From Roseicyclus persicicus (GTDB lineage: Bacteria; Pseudomonadota; Alphaproteobacteria; Rhodobacterales; Rhodobacteraceae), in the NCBI RefSeq assembly GCF_012395815.1, contig NZ_JAAZQQ010000002.1, forward strand, positions 62,001 to 126,000: DNA of 64,000 nt, in the 5' to 3' direction. Both the position numbers and the translations under genes were made by a program. The notes beneath the pieces were generated by a model. It worked only from the letters and a program-made list of their open reading frames with translations, was not told the DNA's origin and searched no databases. This document shows positions 42,555 to 52,630 of the stretch, piece after piece; the stretch's first letter is position 1; each line of letters starts with the position of its first letter.

Positions 42555-42622
42555 GCGGAAACCTCGAGGTTTCCGCACCGAAAAACTCGAGTTTTTCGGT
42601 GCGTTTTCCTCGAGGAAAACGC
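42555..42622. repeat. Three fused perfect palindromes, each centred on CTCGAG
   Basis: 42555-42576 is a 22-bp palindrome (arm GCGGAAACCTC), 42576-42601 a 26-bp palindrome (arm CACCGAAAAACTC) and 42601-42622 a 22-bp palindrome (arm GCGTTTTCCTC). Each is perfect, each has CTCGAG at its centre, and neighbours share one end base. The array lies between the methyltransferase stop (42628) and the pepT start (42495), both minus strand. It could be a terminator cluster, an mRNA stabiliser or a repeat family. Confidence 0.85.
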
Positions 42623-42627
42623 GCCCC

Positions 42628-43284
42628 TCAGGCGCGCCACAGCACTTGGCCGCGGGGCAGCCGGTCGGGGAGCCGCTGGAGCGTCAGCCCCGCCGCCTCA
42701 CCCATCGCGAGCAGCGCCGCCTCGGTCACATGATAGGGCGGCCGGTCCGCATGGGTGACCACCCCGTCGGGCTGGCGCAGCGGCCCCGCCTGCCCCTCGG
42801 GGGCGAGGAACACGGTGAACAGGACCACCGCCCGCCCGCCCCAGCGCGCGCCGATCCGCGCAAGCGCCTGCGCCGTCACCGCGGGCGGCAGATGCGTGAA
42901 AACCCCGAAGGCGAGCACGAAATCGGGGTCGTCCGGCAGGCCCGGAAAGGCGAACCCGGAGTCCTCCACCAGGTGATCCTCGGGCAGCCGCCCCGGGTCG
43001 GCCAGCTCCGCCTCGCGCCCGCGCAGCATCAGCGCGCGGCTCGCGTCCGTGCCCCAGTAGCGGCCGGGGTCGAGATACGGCACCGCCTTGCAGCCCAGCC
43101 GTAGCGATCCCGCGCCGATGTCGATGAGGGTGTGGTGGGGCTGCATCCCCTGCGCCTGCAACAGCGCCAGCTGCAGCCGCCCGGTCTCGTCCCAGCGCCC
43201 GCCGACGATATCGCGGTGGCGCCCCTCGGCCAGCGCGCGGTCGTAGAAACCGGGGGCGAGGTAGGGCGAGGACGGGCGGGTCAC
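42628..43284 (-). CDS. Class I SAM-dependent methyltransferase
   Basis: 218 residues. Motif I is LIDIGAGSLRLGCKAVPYL with acidic TDAS after the next strand; the DFVLAFGVFTHLPP segment is motif IV-like. The N-terminal FYDRALAEGRHRDIVGGRWDETGRLQ is typical of small-molecule or sugar methyltransferases. The substrate is unknown. It starts 40 bases after mdh on the same strand, so it is probably expressed with malate dehydrogenase. Its stop is six bases from the triple palindrome. Confidence 0.82.
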   Translation of the reverse strand: MTRPSSPYLAPGFYDRALAEGRHRDIVGGRWDETGRLQLALLQAQGMQPHHTLIDIGAGSLRLGCKAVPYLDPGRYWGTDASRALMLRGREAELADPGRLPEDHLVEDSGFAFPGLPDDPDFVLAFGVFTHLPPAVTAQALARIGARWGGRAVVLFTVFLAPEGQAGPLRQPDGVVTHADRPPYHVTEAALLAMGEAAGLTLQRLPDRLPRGQVLWRA

Positions 43285-43324
43285 GGGCGGCGGCCCTGCA
43301 GGCGCGGGGCCGCCGCCGAAGGCA

Positions 43325-45192
<1,868 letters not shown>

Positions 45193-45196
<4 letters not shown>

Positions 45197-45516
45197 AGCG
45201 GTTCGCCCGCCGGGACCGGCGCGAAGCTTTCGTAATGCTGGCCCGAGGCCATCAGGCAGGTGGTGCCATCCGCCGAGGTGACGGTGATCGTCCAGCTGCC
45301 GGTTTCCTCGGACACGAAGACCTCGACGATGCGGTTCTGCGGCGCGAGACCCATGGACCGGACCTGCTCGCCGAAGCGGGCCTCCAGCGTGCCCACCACA
45401 TGCTCGCGCTGGCCGCAGATCATTGTGTGCGCCTGCTGCGCCTGGCCCGCGCCGGCCGTGCCGAGGAGGGTGCCCGCCGCCAGCCCGGCGAGGAGGAAGT
45501 TTCGGGCCTGTATCAT
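45193..45516 (-). CDS. Hypothetical exported small protein
   Basis: 107 residues. The signal peptide (1-26, ARNFLLAGLAAGTLLGTAGAGQAQ) is clear. The mature part has two Cys (HTMICGQ and TTCLMASG), about 57 residues apart and probably disulfide-linked, and a hydrophobic, beta-rich C-terminal half (NRIVEVFVSEETGSWTITVTSADG). Similar small periplasmic proteins occur in related genomes but I do not know a function. GGGAAAGGCAG precedes ATG 45516. It converges on the TSUP gene. Confidence 0.72.
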
Positions 45517-45626
45517 CCGTCTGCCTTTCCCGCTTGCGGCGCGCGGAGGCGCGGTGAAAGGCGGCCCCGATGCGCCCGTCTCCGACCATCCGCGCCCAAG
45601 GTGATCCCCCGGGTGGCGATACACCC

Positions 45627-45705
45627 AAGGTTGCACGACAGCGGTTAACTTTGAATGAAAGGTTGCACCCGCAGCCGTTTTCTTTCGTGACGCGTCATCT
45701 TTGCG
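45627..45705. promoter_or_regulatory. AT-richer regulatory region before the malyl-CoA gene
   Basis: AAGGTTGCAC occurs twice (45627-45636 and 45659-45668), 32 bp apart, and TTGCGCAA lies at 45702-45709. The region is markedly less GC-rich than the surrounding genes, with the run TTTTTT at 45711-45716. It lies in the 295-base gap between the divergent exported-protein gene and mcl2. Confidence 0.4.
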
Positions 45706-45811
45706 CAACTTTTTTGCTGCGCCGCGGCGTCCTGTATCTTGCTTTTGCGGCGAAGCTGTGGTCCCTCACGCCTCCAAAGCCGCCCGCGACCCTGCCCGAA
45801 GGAGATGGCCG

Positions 45812-46678
45812 ATGGACCTGCGCGCCCGCCCCTACCGCTCCGTGCTGTACATTCCCGGCTCCCGCGACCGGGCGTTGGACAAGGCCAGGGACCTGCCCGT
45901 CGACGCCATCATCTTCGACCTCGAGGACGCGGTGGCGGCCGACGAGAAGGTGAACGCCCGCGCGCTGCTGGCCACCCGTCTGGCCGAGGGCGGTTATGGC
46001 GGCCGCGCGCAGATCGTGCGGATCAACGGCATGGACACGCCCTGGGGTGCCGACGACCTGGACGCGATCGCCGCGATCGGACCCGAGGCGATCCTGCTGC
46101 CCAAGGTCGGCTCGGTCGAGGACGTGGCGGCGGTGGCCGCCCGGCTCGACGCCATTCCGGCGGCCCGCGCAACCCGGCTCTGGGCGATGATGGAGACGCC
46201 CGCGGGCATCCTGAACGCCGCCGCCATCGCGCGGGCGCCGCGGATGGCGGGCTTCGTGATGGGCACCAACGACCTCGCCAAGGAACTCGGCAGCCGCACC
46301 CGCGCCGCGATGCACACCGCGCTGCAGCACTGCCTGCTGGCGGCGCGCGCGGCGGGGATCGTCTGCGTCGACGGCGTCTACAACGCCTTCAAGGACGAGG
46401 AGGGCCTCGCCGCCGAATGCGCCGAGGGGCGCGATTTCGGCTTCGACGGCAAGACGCTGATCCACCCGGCGCAGGTCGCCATCGCCAATGCGGCCTTCGC
46501 GCCGTCCCCCGAGGAAATCGCGCTGGCGCGGCGCCAGATCGCGGCCTACGAGGAAGCGAAGGCGCAGGGCCAGGGCGTCGCCGTCGTGGACGGCAAGATC
46601 GTCGAGAACCTGCACGTCGACACGGCAAGGGCGACGCTCGCCAAGGCCGACGCCATCGCCGAAGGGGAGGCTGCATGA
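45812..46678 (+). CDS. mcl2: (3S)-malyl-CoA thioesterase / CitE-like CoA lyase (Mcl2 type)
   Basis: 288 residues of the CitE/HpcH fold. Its sequence fits the Mcl2 group that hydrolyses (3S)-malyl-CoA in Rhodobacter, rather than the lyase Mcl1: RPYRSVLYIPGSRDRALDKA, IIFDLEDAVAADEK, RINGMDTPWG, ILLPKVGSVED, AMMETPAGILN, MGTNDLAKELGSR, VDGVYNAFKDEEG and GKTLIHPAQV. Conserved Asp and Glu residues bind Mg. It works in glyoxylate assimilation/ethylmalonyl-CoA metabolism, and mch is three genes downstream. The ATG is preceded by AAGGAGA. The stop overlaps the next start. Confidence 0.85.
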   Translation: MDLRARPYRSVLYIPGSRDRALDKARDLPVDAIIFDLEDAVAADEKVNARALLATRLAEGGYGGRAQIVRINGMDTPWGADDLDAIAAIGPEAILLPKVGSVEDVAAVAARLDAIPAARATRLWAMMETPAGILNAAAIARAPRMAGFVMGTNDLAKELGSRTRAAMHTALQHCLLAARAAGIVCVDGVYNAFKDEEGLAAECAEGRDFGFDGKTLIHPAQVAIANAAFAPSPEEIALARRQIAAYEEAKAQGQGVAVVDGKIVENLHVDTARATLAKADAIAEGEAA

Positions 46679-47232
46679 TGGGCTATATTCTTCTGATCCT
46701 CGGGATCGCGCTGTTCGTGGGTGGACACTGGTTCAAGCGCCTCGCGCCCGCGAAACGCGCCGCCATGGGCGACAAGGGCAAGGGGCTGGTCGCGCTGCTG
46801 ATGCTGGCGGGCCTCGTTCTGATGGTGATCGGCTACCGCAACGCGGGCTTCGTGAACGTCTGGGTGCCGCCGGCCTTCATGACGCATATCGCGAACCTGC
46901 TGGTGCTGATCGGGTTCTGGTTCTTCGCCCTGTCCTCGATCCCCGGCACCCTGTCGGCCAAGGTGCGGCACAAGCAGCTGACCGGGGTGAAATCCTGGGC
47001 GGTGGCGCACCTGCTGGTGAACGGCGACCTCGCCTCGATCCTGCTGTTCGGCGCCATGCTGGCCTGGGCGGTGGTGTCGGTGATCCTGATCAACCGCGCC
47101 GAACCGACCTGGACACGGCCCGCCAACGCCTCGGTGAAGAACGACGTCATCGCCTTCGTCGTCGGTGCCGTGATCTACGGGATCGTCGCGGCGATCCACA
47201 CCTGGCTCGGTTACTACCCTTTCCCGATGTGA
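46675..47232 (+). CDS. NnrU-family membrane protein
   Basis: 185 residues, six predicted membrane helices. LGIALFVGGHWFKRL and VNVWVPPAFMTHIANLLVLIGFWFFALSSIPG match the NnrU family, first described in denitrification gene clusters and related to isoprenoid-ring membrane proteins; its biochemical role is unknown. The start (46675 or 46678) overlaps the mcl2 stop, so the two are co-translated. No denitrification genes are nearby. Confidence 0.82.
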   Translation: MMGYILLILGIALFVGGHWFKRLAPAKRAAMGDKGKGLVALLMLAGLVLMVIGYRNAGFVNVWVPPAFMTHIANLLVLIGFWFFALSSIPGTLSAKVRHKQLTGVKSWAVAHLLVNGDLASILLFGAMLAWAVVSVILINRAEPTWTRPANASVKNDVIAFVVGAVIYGIVAAIHTWLGYYPFPM

Positions 47233-47236
47233 CCCC

Positions 47237-47440
47237 ATGAAGATCTACCGACTGCTCACCGAGGACGACACCTCGGCCTTCTGCCATAAGGTCTCCGAGG
47301 CGCTGTCGAAGGGGTGGGAGCTGCATGGCTCCCCGGTCATGTCCTTCGACGCGGCCCGCGGCGTGATGCGCTGCGGGCAGGCCGTCACCAAGGAGATCGA
47401 GGGCCCCTACAGCCCCGACATGAAGCTCGGGGCGCAATGA
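47237..47440 (+). CDS. DUF1737-domain small protein
   Basis: 67 residues. The sequence IYRLLTEDDTSAFCHKVSEALSKGWELHGSPVMSFDAARGVMRCGQAVTKEI shows the short DUF1737 domain pattern (a conserved Gly-Trp-x-Leu-x-Gly-x-Pro near the middle). The function is unknown. It is 4 bases after the NnrU gene and 22 bases before mch, within one transcription unit. A small ORF is also found beside mch in related Rhodobacter genomes, which supports a pathway-associated role. Confidence 0.82.
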   Translation: MKIYRLLTEDDTSAFCHKVSEALSKGWELHGSPVMSFDAARGVMRCGQAVTKEIEGPYSPDMKLGAQ

Positions 47441-47462
47441 CATGCCGAGGGACGACCGACCG

Positions 47463-48497
47463 ATGACCAAGACCAACCCCGGCCGCTTCTTCGAGGATTA
47501 CCGCGTCGGGCAGGTGATCGACCACGCCGTGCCCCGCACCGTGTCGGGCGGCGAGCGGGCGCTCTATCACGCGCTCTACCCGGCGCGGCATGCCATCTAT
47601 TCCTCGGACGAGTTCGCCCGCGCCTGCGGCCTGGCCTCCAGCCCCGTCGACGACATGATCACCTTTCACACGGTGTTCGGCAAATCGGTGCCCGACGTGT
47701 CGCTGAACGCGGTGGCGAACCTGGGCTATGCCGAGGGCCGGTTCCACCAGCCCGTGTGGCCCGGCGACACCCTGTCGGCGCGGTCCGAGGTGATCGGGCT
47801 CAAGCAGAACTCCAACGGCAAGACCGGCGTCGTCTACGTCCGCACCGAGGGGCGGAACCAGCACGGCTCGGTCGTGCTTGACTACGTGCGCTGGGTGATG
47901 GTGCGCAAGAACGACCTCGACGCGCCCGCGCCCGAGACCGTCGTGCCGACGCTGGCAAGGGTCGTGGACCCGGCCACGCTGATCCTGCCCGAGGGGATCG
48001 ACTTCACCCATTACGACCCGACCCTGGCCGGCGAACGCCACCGCCTCGGCGACTACGCGGTGGGCGAGGTGATCGACCACGTCGACGGCGTGACGATCGA
48101 GGAAGCGGAGCACATGATGGCGACGCGGCTCTGGCAGAACACGTCCAAGACCCATTTCGACGTGACCCCCCGCGCCGACCGGCGGCGGCTGATCTATGGC
48201 GGCCATGTCATGTCGATGGCGCGCGCCCTGTCGTTCAATGGCCTCGCCAACGCGCAGATGATCGTCGCGATCAACGGCGGCAGCCACGCGAACCCCTGTT
48301 TCGCCGGCGACACGCTGCGCGCCTGGTCCGAGGTGCTGGACGTGGCCGAGACGGCCGCGCCGGGCGTCGGCGCGATCCGGCTGCGGCTGGTCGCGGTGAA
48401 CGAGGACGGGCGCGCGGGCGAGCTGAAGGACGCCGAGGGGAAATACCTGCCCCACGTGCTGCTCGACCTCGATTATTGGGCGTTGATGCCGGTCTGA
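47463..48497 (+). CDS. mch: Mesaconyl-CoA hydratase (beta-methylmalyl-CoA dehydratase)
   Basis: 344 residues, two MaoC-like hot-dog units. It interconverts mesaconyl-CoA and beta-methylmalyl-CoA in the ethylmalonyl-CoA pathway. Family-like segments are GRFFEDYRVGQVIDHAVPRTVSGGERALYHALYP, LGYAEGRFHQPVWPGDTLSARSEV, and in the second half RRLIYGGHVMSMARALSFNGLANAQMI, with INGGSHANPCFAGDTLRAWSEV. ATG 47463 fits the family and follows CGAGGGA. Presence beside mcl2 strongly supports the assignment. Confidence 0.9.
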   Translation: MTKTNPGRFFEDYRVGQVIDHAVPRTVSGGERALYHALYPARHAIYSSDEFARACGLASSPVDDMITFHTVFGKSVPDVSLNAVANLGYAEGRFHQPVWPGDTLSARSEVIGLKQNSNGKTGVVYVRTEGRNQHGSVVLDYVRWVMVRKNDLDAPAPETVVPTLARVVDPATLILPEGIDFTHYDPTLAGERHRLGDYAVGEVIDHVDGVTIEEAEHMMATRLWQNTSKTHFDVTPRADRRRLIYGGHVMSMARALSFNGLANAQMIVAINGGSHANPCFAGDTLRAWSEVLDVAETAAPGVGAIRLRLVAVNEDGRAGELKDAEGKYLPHVLLDLDYWALMPV

Positions 48498-48635
48498 GGT
48501 CGGTGCGGTCGCGCACGTCCAAGCGATTGAAGCGGATCTTCTGATCCCTGCCGCACAGGGTCTGCGCGTTGCGTCCGGCCCCGCGATACCCGATCTGCCG
48601 GGCCATCACACCCACGCAGACCGGAGCTTTCTCCC

Positions 48636-49067
48636 ATGTCCACCCTCACCACCAACGACACCGCCCGCGCCCTGACCCTGCCGGGCGCCTCGGCCGCCCA
48701 CTGGCTGGTCCGCGCCTCGCTGGCCGGCACCTTCCTGTTCCACGGCATCACCAAGTTCCCCTACCTCGCCGCCGGCGCCGAGATGATGGGCCTGCCGTTC
48801 TGGCTCTGGACCCTCGTCGCGGTCGTCGAGACCGGCGCGGGCCTCGCCATCCTGCTCGGCGGCGCGCTGCGCACCCGGCTCGGCGACCTCCTGACCCGCG
48901 CCGCGGGCCTTGGCGTCATCGCCATCATGATCGGCGCGATCTGGATGGTGCACTGGGGCCAGTGGAGCAACATCCCGTCCGAGACGCACCCCTTCGGCGG
49001 CATGGAATTCCAGACGCTGCTGCTGGCCCTCGGCGCCTACTTCACGCTGCGCGGCAACGACGCCTGA
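48636..49067 (+). CDS. DoxX-family membrane protein
   Basis: 143 residues, four membrane helices. The first helix region LVRASLAGTFLFHGITKFPYLAAG, followed by ETGAGLAILLG and the C-terminal MEFQTLLLALGAYFTLRG, fits the DoxX/DoxD-like family, some members of which act with thiosulfate or quinone metabolism. Its role here is unknown. It is followed by a GC-rich hairpin and the sdh regulatory region, so it is probably expressed separately from sdh. Confidence 0.85.
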   Translation: MSTLTTNDTARALTLPGASAAHWLVRASLAGTFLFHGITKFPYLAAGAEMMGLPFWLWTLVAVVETGAGLAILLGGALRTRLGDLLTRAAGLGVIAIMIGAIWMVHWGQWSNIPSETHPFGGMEFQTLLLALGAYFTLRGNDA

Positions 49068-49093
49068 GCGGCCCGCGGCTGTCCCCAAGCCTT

Positions 49094-49120
49094 GCGCCGC
49101 CGGTCCCGTGCCGGCGGCGC
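49094..49120 (+). terminator. GC-rich hairpin after doxX
   Basis: GCGCCGCCGG (49094-49103) pairs perfectly with CCGGCGGCGC (49111-49120) across a 7-base loop. The following bases GCCTTATG contain only a short T-run. It lies 27 bases after the doxX stop. Confidence 0.6.
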
Positions 49121-49126
49121 GCCTTA

Positions 49127-49158
49127 TGTGATCACAGAGAGAAAAACCGTGATCACAA
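49127..49158 (+). promoter_or_regulatory. Composite double-palindrome element upstream of sdhC
   Basis: TGTGATCACA (49127-49136) and CGTGATCACA (49148-49157) start 21 bp apart with GAGAAAAA between. It matches the sucC-upstream element at 27 of 32 positions when both are read on the plus strand, so relative to the genes the two are in opposite orientation. It ends 135 bases before the sdhC start. Confidence 0.7.
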
Positions 49159-49216
49159 ACCCCGCGTCTGCGGCGTTTGGACCCAAGCCCGACCCCGGAA
49201 TCCCCGCCTCGCGCAG

Positions 49217-49247
49217 GTGACAGCGATGTAAAATACGCTATGGATAC
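49217..49247 (+). promoter_or_regulatory. Possible sdhC promoter with a GTATGCC-like site
   Basis: GTGACA (49217-49222), a 16-base spacer and TATGGA (49239-49244) form a modest promoter, 50 bases upstream of sdhC. ATACGCTATGGATAC (49233-49247) overlaps the -10 and resembles the lpd and sucC sites, so a bound regulator would block RNA polymerase. Confidence 0.35.
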
Positions 49248-49293
49248 AAGGCGACAACCGCCAGACCTTGAACAACCGGAAGGGTCCCTAGCC

Positions 49294-49677
49294 ATGGCCG
49301 ATGTGAACCGGGGAAACCGGCCGCTTTCCCCTCACCTCCAGATCTATCGCCCGCAGCTGAACTCCATCACCTCGATCTTCGTGCGCATCACCGGCAACGG
49401 GTTGATCGTCGGCGCGATCCTCGTGGTGTGGTGGCTGATGGCGGCGGCCAGCGGCGCGGCCTATTTCGACACCATCGACGGGCTGATCACCTCTGTCCTC
49501 GGTGACATCGTGATGGCGCTGTCGGTGCTGGCGCTGTGGTACCACGCGCTCGGCGGGGTGCGGCACCTGATCTGGGACACCGGCCGCGGCCTCGACGTCG
49601 AGACCTCGGACAAGATGGGCTGGGCCATGATCATCGGCTCGGTCGCCCTGACCTTCCTGACCCTGATCGCGATCTGA
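49294..49677 (+). CDS. sdhC: Succinate dehydrogenase cytochrome b556 subunit
   Basis: 127 residues, three membrane helices. The N-terminal RPLSPHLQIYRPQLNSITSIFVRITG carries the quinone-site Ser and Arg of SdhC, and LWYHALGGVRHLIWDTGRG provides the heme-ligand His of helix 2. It anchors SdhAB to the membrane with SdhD. Start at 49294 chosen because it matches the family N-terminus; the longer upstream frame contains operator-like DNA. GGAAGGGTCCC lies before the ATG. Confidence 0.95.
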   Translation: MADVNRGNRPLSPHLQIYRPQLNSITSIFVRITGNGLIVGAILVVWWLMAAASGAAYFDTIDGLITSVLGDIVMALSVLALWYHALGGVRHLIWDTGRGLDVETSDKMGWAMIIGSVALTFLTLIAI

Positions 49678-49688
49678 CGGAGGATCCC

Positions 49689-50060
49689 ATGGCCTATGTG
49701 ACCGACCGCAAGCGCGTCGAGGGGCTCGGCTCCGCCAAGACCGGCACCGAGCACCACTGGACGATGACCGTCACCTCGGTGGCGCTCCTGATCCTGACCC
49801 CGTTCTTCCTCGGCATCGTCGGCGGCCTGCTGGGCCAGCCGCACGAGGCGGTGGTGGCCAGCCTGTCGCGCCCGATCCCGGCGCTGATCGTGGCGGCCTA
49901 CCTCGTCGTGGGGATGCACCACATGCGGCTCGGCATGCAGGTGCTGATCGAGGACTACATCCGCGGCCTCGGCCGCAAGATCGGCCTGATCGCCACCACG
50001 CTCCTCTGCTACGGCCTCGCCGCCGGCGGGGTGGTGGCGCTGGCGCAGATTGCTCTTTGA
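49689..50060 (+). CDS. sdhD: Succinate dehydrogenase hydrophobic anchor subunit
   Basis: 123 residues, three membrane helices. [28 protein letters not shown] and [17 protein letters not shown] are the conserved alphaproteobacterial SdhD blocks; the His and Asp-Tyr of the latter contribute to heme b and quinone binding. GGAGGATCCC precedes the ATG, 11 bases after sdhC. It ends 7 bases before sdhA. Confidence 0.94.
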   Translation: MAYVTDRKRVEGLGSAKTGTEHHWTMTVTSVALLILTPFFLGIVGGLLGQPHEAVVASLSRPIPALIVAAYLVVGMHHMRLGMQVLIEDYIRGLGRKIGLIATTLLCYGLAAGGVVALAQIAL

Positions 50061-50067
50061 GGACGAG

Positions 50068-51888
50068 ATGAAAGATACCGTTTCCCCGGCCTACGACCTG
50101 AACACCCACACCTACGACGTCGTCGTGGTGGGCGCGGGCGGCGCGGGCCTGCGCGCCACGCTCGGCATGGCCGAGCAGGGCCTCAAGACCGCCTGCATCA
50201 CCAAGGTGTTCCCGACCCGCTCGCACACCGTCGCCGCCCAGGGCGGCATCGCGGCCAGCCTTGGCAACATGGGCCCCGACCACTGGCACTGGCACATGTA
50301 CGACACCGTCAAGGGGTCGGACTGGCTGGGCGACGTGGACGCCATGGAATACCTTGCCCGCGAGGCGCCCAAGGCGGTCTACGAGTTGGAACATTACGGT
50401 GTTCCGTTCAGCCGCACCGAGGACGGCCGCATCTACCAGCGCCCCTTCGGCGGCCACACCACCCAGTTCGGCGAAGGCCCGCCGGTGCAGCGCACCTGCG
50501 CCGCGGCCGACCGCACCGGCCACGCGATCCTGCACACGCTCTACGGCCAGTCGCTGAAGAACAACGCCGAGTTCTACATCGAGTATTTCGCCACCGACCT
50601 CCTGATGAACGACGAGGGCCACTGCGTCGGCGTCGTGGCGTGGAAGCTCGATGACGGCACCATGCACGTGTTCCGTGCCAAGATGGTCGTGCTGGCCACG
50701 GGCGGCTATGGCCGCGCCTATTTCAGCGCGACGAGCGCCCACACCTGCACCGGCGACGGCGGCGGGATGGTGGCACGGCAGGGCCTGCCGCTGCAGGACA
50801 TGGAATTCGTCCAGTTCCACCCCACCGGCATCTACGGCGCGGGCTGCCTCATCACCGAGGGCGCGCGCGGCGAGGGCGGGTATCTGACCAACTCCGAGGG
50901 CGAGCGGTTCATGGAGCGCTACGCGCCCACCTACAAGGACCTCGCGTCGCGCGACGTGGTCAGCCGCTGCATGACCATGGAGATCCGCGAGGGCCGCGGC
51001 GTCGGCAAGGAGAAGGATCACATCCACCTCCACCTCAACCACTTGCCGCCGGAAACGCTGGCCGAGCGCCTGCCGGGCATCTCCGAATCCGCCAAGATCT
51101 TCGCCGGCGTCGACGTGACCAAGGAACCGATCCCGGTGCTGCCGACCGTGCACTACAACATGGGTGGCATTCCGACGAACTACTGGGGCGAGGTTCTGAA
51201 CCCGACCGCGAAGAACCCCGACGCCATCGTGCCCGGCCTGATGGCCGTGGGCGAGGCGGGTTGCGCCAGCGTGCACGGGGCGAACCGCCTCGGCTCCAAC
51301 AGCCTGATCGACCTCGTGGTCTTCGGCCGCGCCGCCGCGATCAAGGCCGGCCAGATCGTCGACCCCGACAGCGCCGCGCCGGACGTGCCGAAGGCGTCGC
51401 TCGACTTCGCCCTGTCGCGTTTCGACGACGTCCGCCACGCCAAGGGCAACGTCGCCACCGCCGAGCTGCGGCTTGAGATGCAGAAGACCATGCAGGCCGA
51501 CGCCGCCGTCTTCCGCACCGACAAGACGCTGGCCGAGGGCGTGGAGAAGATGAAGGCCGTCGCCTCCAAGATGGACGACATCAAGGTCACCGACCGCTCC
51601 ATGATCTGGAACTCGGACCTGATGGAGACGCTGGAGCTGACGAACCTCATGCCGAACGCGATGGCGACCATCGTGTCCGCCGAGGCGCGCAAGGAAAGCC
51701 GCGGGGCCCACGCCCACGAGGACTACCCCGACCGCGACGACGTCGACTGGCGCAAGCATTCGCTGGCCACCGTCGACGGCGCCGAGGTCGACCTGTCCTA
51801 CCGGCCGGTGCACCTGAACCCGCTGATCGGGCACAACGAGGGCGGCATCGACCTCGACCGGATCAAGCCCAAGGCGCGCGTCTACTGA
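50068..51888 (+). CDS. sdhA: Succinate dehydrogenase flavoprotein subunit
   Basis: 606 residues; oxidises succinate to fumarate with covalently bound FAD. It shows the FAD motif [22 protein letters not shown], the FAD-attachment His in [32 protein letters not shown], substrate-site [30 protein letters not shown] and [27 protein letters not shown]. Full length. GAGGACGAG is upstream of ATG 50068. It is followed by four non-TCA genes, so sdhB is 3.2 kb away. Confidence 0.97.
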   Translation: MKDTVSPAYDLNTHTYDVVVVGAGGAGLRATLGMAEQGLKTACITKVFPTRSHTVAAQGGIAASLGNMGPDHWHWHMYDTVKGSDWLGDVDAMEYLAREAPKAVYELEHYGVPFSRTEDGRIYQRPFGGHTTQFGEGPPVQRTCAAADRTGHAILHTLYGQSLKNNAEFYIEYFATDLLMNDEGHCVGVVAWKLDDGTMHVFRAKMVVLATGGYGRAYFSATSAHTCTGDGGGMVARQGLPLQDMEFVQFHPTGIYGAGCLITEGARGEGGYLTNSEGERFMERYAPTYKDLASRDVVSRCMTMEIREGRGVGKEKDHIHLHLNHLPPETLAERLPGISESAKIFAGVDVTKEPIPVLPTVHYNMGGIPTNYWGEVLNPTAKNPDAIVPGLMAVGEAGCASVHGANRLGSNSLIDLVVFGRAAAIKAGQIVDPDSAAPDVPKASLDFALSRFDDVRHAKGNVATAELRLEMQKTMQADAAVFRTDKTLAEGVEKMKAVASKMDDIKVTDRSMIWNSDLMETLELTNLMPNAMATIVSAEARKESRGAHAHEDYPDRDDVDWRKHSLATVDGAEVDLSYRPVHLNPLIGHNEGGIDLDRIKPKARVY

Positions 51889-52211
51889 TGCGCGCCGCGG
51901 CGCTGTCCCTTGTGGTCGTGCCGCTGCTGACGGCCTGCGTCGCGGCACCCGAGCCGCCGGCGCCGGCCCCGGTCGACCCCGTCCGCGAGGCCGCGCGTGC
52001 CAACGCCTCGGCCGAGATCGCGCCGCGCAACCCCGAATGGGGTGTCGACATCACCACGCTCTGCGCGCTTGAGGCCGCCACGCCCGACGAGATCGCCACG
52101 CTCGCCGCCCCCGCCGCGACGGGGCGCGCGGCGCTGGTGACGGCGCTGCTGGAGCGTGACGCGGCGATCCGCTGCATCAACCAGAACGTCACCATGACGG
52201 GCGTGTTCTGA
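51888..52211 (+). CDS. Small lipoprotein 1 between sdhA and sdhB
   Basis: 107 residues. Signal peptide of type [19 protein letters not shown], lipobox LTAC with Cys17, followed by a Pro/Ala/Val linker and a helical domain with two Cys (TTLCALEAA and AIRCINQNV). It begins inside the sdhA stop (TGATG) and is therefore coupled. The fold resembles that of small Rhodobacterales lipoproteins but I know of no function. It is probably anchored in the outer or inner membrane. Confidence 0.7.
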   Translation: MRAAALSLVVVPLLTACVAAPEPPAPAPVDPVREAARANASAEIAPRNPEWGVDITTLCALEAATPDEIATLAAPAATGRAALVTALLERDAAIRCINQNVTMTGVF

Positions 52212-52498
52212 TGCGCGCGGCGCTGCTCCTCCTGCTGGCCCTGTCCCCGCTGGCGCTGGCGGCCTGCGGCGGCACCGTCAGCCCCGAGCGCGCCTACGAG
52301 GAATGCTCCGAGCGCGCCCGCCTCGCGGTGCGGCCACGGGGCACCGTGGGCCTCGGCGTGGGGTCGGGCGGCCCGGTGGGCAGCCTCGACGTGACCATCA
52401 CCAGCGACTTCATCGCCGGCCGCGACCCGAACCTCGTCTACGACAGCTGCTTCCGGAATCTCACCGGCGCTGGCCCGACGCGGCCCCTGATCCTGTAA
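52211..52498 (+). CDS. Small lipoprotein 2 between sdhA and sdhB
   Basis: 95 residues. The lipobox is LALAAC (Cys19), with charged AYEECSERARLAVRPRG after it and a beta-rich Gly-Val segment (GTVGLGVGSGGPVGSLDVTI). The two Cys (in EECSER and DSCFRNL) may form a disulfide. It overlaps lipoprotein 1 by one base (TGATG), so the pair is co-translated after sdhA. Function unknown. Confidence 0.72.
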   Translation: MRAALLLLLALSPLALAACGGTVSPERAYEECSERARLAVRPRGTVGLGVGSGGPVGSLDVTITSDFIAGRDPNLVYDSCFRNLTGAGPTRPLIL

Positions 52499-52563
52499 CA
52501 CCACCTGTCGTGCCCCCCGGATCACGCACCGCAACGCAGTGTGGTCCTGCCTCGACACGGATG

Positions 52564-52607
52564 TTGCTTTGAGTGGGTGCCCGGATATCCTGACCCGAAC
52601 AATCGGG
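52564..52607 (+). promoter_or_regulatory. Possible promoter and hairpin before the glycosyltransferase fusion
   Basis: TTGCTT (52564-52569), a 16-base spacer, TATCCT (52586-52591) resembles a sigma70 promoter. CCCGA (52594-52598), ACAA, TCGGG (52603-52607) follows as a short hairpin in the putative leader. This suggests the inserted genes may be transcribed apart from sdhCDA. Confidence 0.3.
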
Positions 52608-52630
52608 ACGTCAGGCAGAAGAGCCGCCCA

